This document shows, piece after piece, positions 5,892 through 11,235 of a DNA stretch of 11,235 bases; position 1 is the first letter of the stretch, and the number at the start of each line of letters is the position of its first letter. This DNA comes from Proteobacteria bacterium UBA7821 (GTDB taxonomy: Bacteria > Pseudomonadota > Gammaproteobacteria > Comchoanobacterales > Comchoanobacteraceae). The translations under genes were made by a program, and so were the position numbers. The stretch covers positions 1 through 11,235 of the forward strand of contig DLBP01000038.1 of NCBI GenBank assembly GCA_002480165.1. Direction: 5' to 3'. The notes under the pieces were generated by a model. The model was not told the origin of the DNA. It made no database searches and worked only from the letters and a program-made list of their open reading frames with translations.

Positions 5892-7133
5892 TTATGATTC
5901 CATGAACAACTTATATTGGGAGATGAATTGTTTGACTGTTTGACGAATTTCTAAAGGTGGTTGTTTGGCAACTAGGATTTGAGCGATCCAGCCAGCAATC
6001 GCAGCCATATCCTGCTGAACTAGCCCTCGAGTTGTAATCGCTGCAGTGCCAATTCGAATACCACTAGTAACCTGAGGTGGCAGTGGATCATTCGGTATGG
6101 TATTTTTATTGACAATGATGCCAGCTTGTTCAAGTAATTGTTGCGCTTCGTGTCCTGTCACACCAATGTTACTCAAATCAACCAGAATGATGTGATTGTC
6201 AATTTGTTTCCACACGGTTGTCAGTCCATTTTGTTCAAGATGTTGTTGCAGCGCACGAGCATTGGCAATAATTTGTTGTTGATAAGTAACAAAATCAGGC
6301 ATCAGGGCTTCCTGAAAAGCGGCAGCTTTAGCTGCGATCACATGGATGAGTGGTCCACCTTGTGTCATTGGGAATACGCCAAAGTCTAATCGTTTGAATA
6401 AATCAGGCCTGCGTTTTGCCAGTATGATGCCACTTCTTGGGCCTCTGAGTGTTTTATGCGTTGTTGATGTGACAATATCGGCATCATCCATGGGCGATGG
6501 ATACTGGCCTGCTGCAATTAAACCAGATATGTGGGCGATATCAGCCAGTAACAAAGCGCCAACTTCATCTGAGATGGCTCTGAATGCTTTCCAGTCTAAT
6601 GTGCCTGAATAGGCTGAGAAGCCTGCGATAATTAGTTTGGGCTTGTGTTTGATAGCCAATTCGCGTACTTGATCATAGTCGATTAAGTTGGTTTTTCGAC
6701 ACAGTCCATACGGGATAATCTGATAGTAATGTCCTGAAAAGTTGACAGATGAACCATGTGTGAGGTGTCCACCATGTGAGAGTTTCATACCAAGAATGGT
6801 GTCCCCCGGTTTGAGTAGACTACTGAATACCGCATGGTTGGCCTGCGATCCAGAATGTGGTTGAACATTAGCATAAGTGCATTTGAATAGCTTTTTAGCT
6901 CGATCAATCGCTAATTGTTCGATCTGGTCAATCGTTTGGCAGCCACCATAATAGCGCTTTTGAGGATAGCCCTCCGCGTATTTATTAGTCAGTGTTGAGC
7001 CTTGATAAGATCGAACAGCTTGGCTTGCATAATTTTCTGATGCAATCAAATTGATGCTGTTTCGGTTGTACTCCTGCTCTTGTTCGAGTAGTTGAGATAG
7101 TTCAGAGTCGATATGACCAGATTCGTTGTTCAC
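5892..7133 (-). CDS. glyA: Serine hydroxymethyltransferase
   Basis: GlyA is a cytoplasmic PLP enzyme that converts serine and tetrahydrofolate to glycine and methylene-tetrahydrofolate. From the chosen GTG start it has 413 residues, against 417 in E. coli. Visible motifs are NLIASENYASQAV, LTNKYAEGYPQKRYYGG, NVQPHSGSQAN, HGGHLTHGS, the Asp of ADIAHISG, and TSTTHKTLRGPRSG with the PLP-binding Lys at 227 (Lys229 in E. coli). VNKNTIPNDPLPPQVTSGIRIGTAAITTRG lies in the C-terminal domain. The frame has ATGs at 7184 and 7166, but a near-consensus promoter (7165-7194) covers both, so they would not be in the message. GTG at 7133 has AGGGG five bases upstream and gives an N-terminus of family length. 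It is the first gene of glyA-nrdR-nusB. Confidence 0.97.
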   Translation of the reverse strand: MNNESGHIDSELSQLLEQEQEYNRNSINLIASENYASQAVRSYQGSTLTNKYAEGYPQKRYYGGCQTIDQIEQLAIDRAKKLFKCTYANVQPHSGSQANHAVFSSLLKPGDTILGMKLSHGGHLTHGSSVNFSGHYYQIIPYGLCRKTNLIDYDQVRELAIKHKPKLIIAGFSAYSGTLDWKAFRAISDEVGALLLADIAHISGLIAAGQYPSPMDDADIVTSTTHKTLRGPRSGIILAKRRPDLFKRLDFGVFPMTQGGPLIHVIAAKAAAFQEALMPDFVTYQQQIIANARALQQHLEQNGLTTVWKQIDNHIILVDLSNIGVTGHEAQQLLEQAGIIVNKNTIPNDPLPPQVTSGIRIGTAAITTRGLVQQDMAAIAGWIAQILVAKQPPLEIRQTVKQFISQYKLFMES

Positions 7134-7138
7134 AGATT

Positions 7139-7143
7139 CCCCT
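7139..7143 (-). promoter_or_regulatory. Ribosome binding site deciding the glyA start
   Basis: AGGGG on the minus strand is five bases before the GTG at 7133. It is the only purine-rich Shine-Dalgarno-like stretch downstream of the predicted transcription start near 7158, and supports GTG over the ATGs at 7166 and 7184. Confidence 0.55.
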
Positions 7144-7164
7144 AAATGCTGAATTTTATCCCTC

Positions 7165-7194
7165 ATTATACCGTCAAACTGCATCAGTTTTCAA
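7165..7194 (-). promoter_or_regulatory. Strong sigma-70 promoter of glyA-nrdR-nusB
   Basis: On the minus strand TTGAAA (7189-7194, 5/6 to the -35 consensus) is followed after 18 bases by a perfect TATAAT (7165-7170). It begins just after the stop of the upstream psi-like gene. The start site would be near 7158, leaving a leader of about 25 bases to the GTG at 7133. Confidence 0.72.
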
Positions 7195-7197
7195 TTG

Positions 7198-7608
7198 TTA
7201 TATCGAATCAATTGTTTCTGGAAGGCGTCTGATAAACTGCCAGATAGTTGATTTGACTTGTGGATTTCTGATAATCAAATCTGCTGTTGGCAGTATGATG
7301 AGTGGGTCCTGGCCTAGCCAGATCTGTCTGGGCAGCGCTCCTATTGTCAACGATGGTTCGTATGTTACGACAGCTTGATGGCCAAAGGTAATCAGTAGAC
7401 GTGGCCAGTGGCAATGATCAAGAGCACCGCTCTGGACAAAAAGATCATTTGCCCATTGTTGTAAATTGCTGAGATCTTTTTGACTGGAATCGTGCAAGAG
7501 AATGATCTGGATACTAGGGTGACGAAGCATGACGAATGCTGGCGAGGTTTGCCCATACTTGGGAATCCAATGAGTCATCGATGTTAATTGTTGATAGATG
7601 CCGTTCAT
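7198..7608 (-). CDS. holD: Small protein resembling DNA polymerase III psi subunit (HolD)
   Basis: I read this 136-residue protein as a diverged psi subunit, which with chi links the clamp loader to single-strand binding protein. The length equals E. coli HolD (137). Two stretches align by eye: the start, YQQLTSMTHWIPK (5-17), resembles the HolD opening LQQLGITQWSLRR, and TADLIIRNPQVKSTIWQFI (108-126) resembles the HolD end TDLRANPTARAALWQQI. Between them lies a Rossmann-like pattern: IQIILLHD (33-40), RLLITFG (70-76) and PLIILPT (102-108). The same RNP..K..W pattern also ends family 4 uracil-DNA glycosylases, but their N-terminal iron-sulfur cysteines and catalytic segment are absent (there is one Cys), so a working glycosylase is unlikely. 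The ATG at 7608 has no clear ribosome binding site; ATG at 7578 is an alternative but would remove the HolD-like N-terminus. It is divergent from tamA and precedes glyA, which has its own promoter. Confidence 0.6.
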   Translation of the reverse strand: MNGIYQQLTSMTHWIPKYGQTSPAFVMLRHPSIQIILLHDSSQKDLSNLQQWANDLFVQSGALDHCHWPRLLITFGHQAVVTYEPSLTIGALPRQIWLGQDPLIILPTADLIIRNPQVKSTIWQFIRRLPETIDSI

Positions 7609-7672
7609 GGAGCCATTGAAGTTAACTCCAATTATCCTATCAGATGCACAGCCCCTTTACTAATGATTTTAT

Positions 7673-7702
7673 TTGTTATTCAGATGTTGTTCATGTTATC
7701 AT
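7673..7702 (+). promoter_or_regulatory. Candidate promoter of tamAB
   Basis: TTGTTA (7673-7678, 4/6 to the -35 consensus), 18-base spacer, TATCAT (7697-7702, 5/6 to the -10 consensus). It lies in the 112-base divergent gap between the psi-like gene and tamA, and would start the message about 12 bases before the GTG at 7721. The remainder of the gap (7609-7672) holds an imperfect 12-base palindrome centred on GTTAAC near 7619-7630; nothing else was recognised. Confidence 0.42.
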
Positions 7703-7720
7703 AACCTGTAAATTCCCTGC

Positions 7721-9439
7721 GTGAACAGCATGCCAATACCCTTAATCATGATTATCTTAATGAGCCTTGCCTCTCTTCGCGCTGATGTAACAATAGAAGT
7801 CGTAGGCATAGAATCTTCAGAGATAATTACAGAAATACACGATTACATTATTAAAGATAAGGCGATCATTGAACAGGCCTCTGCTGATGAATTGTCAGTG
7901 ATGGTTGATTTTTATACCAGTAAGGTAACTCAGCTAATTGAGTATTTCGGGTATTACCAGTCAGAGGTTGATAGTTACTTTGTCACCAACGATGAACCGG
8001 GCAGTCATGTCCTTCGAGTCGATATTAGTCTTGGTAATCGCGTAACAGTCAAAGACGTATCGGTGCATTTAATTGGCTCGACAGAAATAGATGAGCAGAT
8101 ATTCATTAGTGAGTTAAAGACCAAGCCCGGTGATGAATTTAGTTTACAACGGTACGAGCGTGATAAATCCAGTTTAATGCAATTACTGGATAATTATGGT
8201 TATATCCGATCAGATGTTGAGCAGTCTATGGTCTACGTGGATACGCAAGATAATCTGGCATCTGTAAAATATGTATTGCGTTTGGGTATGCGTTATCGAT
8301 TTGGTGACCTCAATATTAAAGCTAGGCATTTAAACTCAAAATTTATAGAGGCATATGCCCCTGGATCGATGACAAAGGGCGCTTACTACTCAAGTCGTCT
8401 GATTGAGAGTTGGTACAGTGAATTGGTCAAGCTGCCTTATTTTGATCTGGTAACGATTGAACCAGATTTCAACAATATCCATAGCGACAGTAATTTAATT
8501 GATGTGTATGTCAATACCAAGCCTGCAGATTTTGTAAGACACGTTACAGGAGTCGGTTACGACTCAATTGATTGGTTTTATTTGAATCACAAAGCACAGT
8601 TTCACCCAATTAATCGATATGGTCATATGGTCTCTGTATCACTGCGCTACAATCAAAAACGAAGGTTGTCAACGGAGATAACCTACACGGTTCCAAGTCT
8701 AACAAATCCCATGAATGAAGCGATGGATATTAGATATGTTCATATACCCACAGCGACTTTTGCATCAGGCGAATATCGTCATGATGATTTCCAATTCAGT
8801 CAGCACAGTAGTAGCAAAGACGCGATTTTTAATGCTGCTTTAGGGTTTTTATCCGAGCATTATACAATGCCAAATAGCAGTTACGAACAACATGATTACA
8901 TGCCCTATGTTTATGCGAGTATCGTATTCACTGATTGGTGGGTTGACCGACTAAATATGATCAACAGTCTGATAACGATAGAAAACGAAATGAGTTTAAG
9001 ACAAGCGAAAAATTACTACCGTTCGCTGTGGAATGCATCCTTTAGATTTGACTTATCTTTCCTGATCCTTGAGCTTCGGCATCAGTGGGGACAAGTGTGG
9101 AAAAATAACGGTCGGTCTTTGCCATTGTCTCGGTATTTTGCATTGGGTTCATCCAACGGACTCAGAGGATACAATGGCCATTCAATTGGTCCAGGTGAGG
9201 TCATGCAGTCAGTTCAAATTGAAGCACAGAAAGCTATTGGAGAAGAGGGTATTTACACCTATGGTTTTTTTGACACCGGTTATGCTGCTGATACACTGAA
9301 GTGGTCTGGTTATCAAAAATCTATTGGGCTTGGCTTAATGTACCGCTCTAATCTAGATTTTGATGTTAAAGGCAGTGTCGCGCATCCAATTCATGGGCGT
9401 GGTATTCGAGTGGGGATTAGTATTGAGAAGATGTTTTGA
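7721..9439 (+). CDS. tamA: Outer-membrane translocation and assembly protein TamA (Omp85/BamA family)
   Basis: TamA is the outer-membrane member of the TAM complex, which acts with TamB in autotransporter assembly and in envelope lipid transport. It has 572 residues, near the E. coli length of 577. A signal peptide ends at about residue 21 (LASLRA, then DVTIEVVG). Three POTRA domains follow, about 22-95, 96-185 and 186-267. The second holds KPGDEFSLQRYERDKSSLMQLLDNYGY, and the third holds YYSSRLIESWYSELVKLPYFDLVTIEP. The beta-barrel covers about 270-572, with the Omp85 L6 motif RGYNG at 482-486 inside RYFALGSSNGLRGYNG and a C-terminal strand ending in Phe, the outer-membrane beta-signal. The start is GTG at 7721 or ATG at 7730; neither has a clear ribosome binding site. 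The stop overlaps the tamB start, as expected for a TamA-TamB pair, which also argues against BamA, normally about 800 residues with five POTRAs. Confidence 0.93.
   Translation: MNSMPIPLIMIILMSLASLRADVTIEVVGIESSEIITEIHDYIIKDKAIIEQASADELSVMVDFYTSKVTQLIEYFGYYQSEVDSYFVTNDEPGSHVLRVDISLGNRVTVKDVSVHLIGSTEIDEQIFISELKTKPGDEFSLQRYERDKSSLMQLLDNYGYIRSDVEQSMVYVDTQDNLASVKYVLRLGMRYRFGDLNIKARHLNSKFIEAYAPGSMTKGAYYSSRLIESWYSELVKLPYFDLVTIEPDFNNIHSDSNLIDVYVNTKPADFVRHVTGVGYDSIDWFYLNHKAQFHPINRYGHMVSVSLRYNQKRRLSTEITYTVPSLTNPMNEAMDIRYVHIPTATFASGEYRHDDFQFSQHSSSKDAIFNAALGFLSEHYTMPNSSYEQHDYMPYVYASIVFTDWWVDRLNMINSLITIENEMSLRQAKNYYRSLWNASFRFDLSFLILELRHQWGQVWKNNGRSLPLSRYFALGSSNGLRGYNGHSIGPGEVMQSVQIEAQKAIGEEGIYTYGFFDTGYAADTLKWSGYQKSIGLGLMYRSNLDFDVKGSVAHPIHGRGIRVGISIEKMF
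9424..9430 (+). promoter_or_regulatory. Ribosome binding site for the tamB TTG start
   Basis: TGAGAAG, inside the last codons of tamA, lies five bases before TTG at 9436. The competing GTG at 9466 is preceded only by AAGATTA, a poorer match. Confidence 0.45.
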
Positions 9440-11235
9440 GTAGTTATCAATATTCGATAAGATTAGTGAAGCTGGTCTGGTTTTTAATCAGATGGTCCAT
9501 ATTAATTGGAGCCGTTTCCCTGGTTTGGCTGGTTTTATCAACCCAGATACCAGCAACAATTGCGACGATTATTGAGGAATCAAACCCGCACATACGCATT
9601 CATGGTGTGACTGGCCAGCTGATATCAGGTATCGAAATTGATGAGTTGGTTTATCAGGATGGTGATGGACACATTGATGTATCAAACGTGGCTTTCAAGA
9701 TTAACTACAGTCAGCTATACCGCGGGGTGATTACCGTTGACGAATTAGACCTTGGATTCTTAACACTTAGCACTGGTCAAGAATTATTAGATCACCTCGT
9801 CAGTGACTACACACAAGATCTTGCGATGGAAATAACCAAGAGCCGACTGTCTTTCAATATCTGGAATCAGTCCATCACTTATGATGTGAATGTCGCATCG
9901 ATTAACGACAATGTCTACTACCAACTCTCTCTCGATAACCATACCGGAACACTGCTATTTAAGTCATCGGCTTTCACGGCGAATACCACCATGGCGATGA
10001 TGGGCCAGTGGGATGGGACATCCTTGTCAGTTTATGGGATGGATGGTAGTACATTAATACTGGATATGGACTGTGGAAAAAGTGGCGGTGGCTGCTCGGG
10101 TAAACTAGCCGGGGGGTTGGACAAAATTATCAAAAAAAATACAATCATCTCAACTGACTTTGACATAGACTTTGACGTATCAGAAGACCATGGCACCCAG
10201 GTTCACATTAATCAAATCGGGCTGGCAGATTATACCTTGTCGGGCTATGCCGATTATCAAGCCAGTACTGGTGATTTGAAAGCTCAGCTCTACCAGCTGG
10301 ATGATTTGTGGGTAGACATACAGCCGTCCAGTGAGCTGCCTCAATATGAAATAGCGATTCAAGTGCCAGAATTCAACCTCGATAATTGGGTGGTGATTCG
10401 TGATGCTAGCCTTAACTTAGTGGCACATGAATCCAAATTAATCACTGGTCAAGGTGGTATCTCAGAGCTGACTATGAATCGGTGGAAGGTGATTGGCTGG
10501 CAATTGGATCTCAATCAAGACGCAACTCCAGCTATGCTTGCTGCAAAGCTATTAGATGACAATCAGGCGGTTATTCAAGACATGGTTATCAAGGAAGGTG
10601 ATGAGGGCTATGATCTGAGTTTAAATGCTTTTGGTATGCCTGTTGTTATTGCAATGGCTGTTGACAGTGATGTCGGGGCAATCACTTTGTCGCAAGTGTT
10701 GGTTGAGACGGATCATGGGCACTATGCTTTGACAAAACCCGTGTTGGTTAATCTGAAGTCTTCTGGTATCCCGTTTGATGATGTGTGCCTAACTAATGAT
10801 CAAGGTGCGAGGCTTTGTATACAGTTCAGTAGTATTGATAAGGACATTATTCATATAACCGCAAAAGATTTCCAGCTGAACAAGGCATGGCTGAAGTATA
10901 CAGAGATGCCAGTACTTGATACCTTTTTAGAAGGCAAGCTCAATGGTTACGTCGATCTGTCATTGGTTCAACGCTTGCCTGTGCGAGGACAGCTAACGGT
11001 TGATGACATGAAGTTGAGTCAGCATGTGTTTATTAGCGATATCAAACATCTGTTCAAAATCAATCTAGATGGCACCTTATTCACAGACCTAACATCAGAT
11101 AAGATTGTCTTTGATCACCGAAGTGCTGCTGATTTAGATCACGATGAGCACCCATCGACTATTAATGGTGAGATTGCCTATGATCGAGATGGGATTAAAT
11201 CAATTAAAACATTACTCAATAGGCTATACCTCGTA
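9436..11235 (+). CDS. tamB: Translocation and assembly module protein TamB (N-terminal part, open at right edge)
   Basis: TamB is a long inner-membrane-anchored beta-helical protein that spans the periplasm and docks on TamA. The reading frame is open for 600 codons to the window end, about half of a usual TamB, and the C-terminal DUF490/TamB domain lies outside. A signal-anchor is clear at about residues 8-37 (basic IRLVKLVW, then ILIGAVSLVWLVL). HIRIHGVTGQLISGIEIDELVY and the following lines show the repeating amphipathic beta-strand pattern with ITVDELDLGFL, typical of the family. GKLNGYVDLSLVQRLPVRGQLTV is another TamB-like repeat stretch. I chose TTG at 9436, overlapping the tamA stop by four bases (TTGA) with GAGAAG upstream; GTG at 9466 would remove ten residues. 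The only four cysteines visible form two close pairs, 213/220 and 451/461. Confidence 0.88.
   Translation, partial: MSSYQYSIRLVKLVWFLIRWSILIGAVSLVWLVLSTQIPATIATIIEESNPHIRIHGVTGQLISGIEIDELVYQDGDGHIDVSNVAFKINYSQLYRGVITVDELDLGFLTLSTGQELLDHLVSDYTQDLAMEITKSRLSFNIWNQSITYDVNVASINDNVYYQLSLDNHTGTLLFKSSAFTANTTMAMMGQWDGTSLSVYGMDGSTLILDMDCGKSGGGCSGKLAGGLDKIIKKNTIISTDFDIDFDVSEDHGTQVHINQIGLADYTLSGYADYQASTGDLKAQLYQLDDLWVDIQPSSELPQYEIAIQVPEFNLDNWVVIRDASLNLVAHESKLITGQGGISELTMNRWKVIGWQLDLNQDATPAMLAAKLLDDNQAVIQDMVIKEGDEGYDLSLNAFGMPVVIAMAVDSDVGAITLSQVLVETDHGHYALTKPVLVNLKSSGIPFDDVCLTNDQGARLCIQFSSIDKDIIHITAKDFQLNKAWLKYTEMPVLDTFLEGKLNGYVDLSLVQRLPVRGQLTVDDMKLSQHVFISDIKHLFKINLDGTLFTDLTSDKIVFDHRSAADLDHDEHPSTINGEIAYDRDGIKSIKTLLNRLYLV

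Noticed and set aside
7198..7608. Calling this gene a uracil-DNA glycosylase.
   Set aside because: The C-terminal pattern is similar, but the N-terminal iron-sulfur cysteines and catalytic residues are missing and the protein is too short; HolD-like ends fit better.
10180..10362. 60-residue open frame on the minus strand inside tamB.
   Set aside because: The plus-strand tamB frame is continuous here with clear beta-strand periodicity; the antisense frame has no supporting features.
1..11235. A defence island, phage remnant, mobile element or other accessory system.
   Set aside because: Every stretch is accounted for by housekeeping genes with short intergenic gaps; no integrase, transposase, toxin pair, array repeats or sharp composition change was seen.

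Overview
The window reads as ordinary chromosomal DNA of a gammaproteobacterium. The evidence is an LPS gene of the KdsD type, a MurA with the gammaproteobacterial active-site segment, an RpoS-type sigma factor, NrdR, a psi-like (HolD) replication protein and the TamA/TamB pair. Base composition is AT-leaning by eye, and TTG and GTG starts are frequent. I cannot name the genus from sequence alone. I see no insertion sequence, phage gene, CRISPR array, tRNA or rRNA, and no gene-free stretch longer than about 120 bases.

Layout. At the left edge the 5' part of kdsD is read leftward and cut by the window edge. Divergent from it, mlaC and murA run rightward as a tight pair, followed by rpoS with its own promoter, then accB-accC, which overlap by one base. 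The 3' end of accC overlaps by 26 bp, tail to tail, with a leftward operon glyA-nrdR-nusB. Upstream of glyA, on the same strand, is a small gene that I read as a diverged DNA polymerase III psi subunit. Divergent from that gene, tamA and tamB run rightward, coupled by a 4-base overlap; tamB is still open at the right edge after 600 codons.

Themes. Most genes serve the envelope: KdsD for the Kdo precursor of LPS, MlaC for phospholipid shuttling, MurA for the first committed step of peptidoglycan synthesis, AccB/AccC for malonyl-CoA, and TamA/TamB for outer-membrane assembly and lipid transport. The rest are core regulation and one-carbon or replication functions (RpoS, NusB, NrdR, GlyA, psi).

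The most informative observations are gene absences at two loci that are normally conserved. Between kdsD and murA the usual mlaF, mlaE, mlaD, mlaB and ibaG genes are missing and only mlaC remains. Between nrdR and nusB the usual riboflavin genes are missing. Both suggest pruning or relocation of genes. Start sites were revised for mlaC (TTG, strong ribosome binding site), glyA (GTG, because a near-consensus promoter covers the upstream ATGs), accB and tamB. I found no convincing undescribed multi-gene system here.
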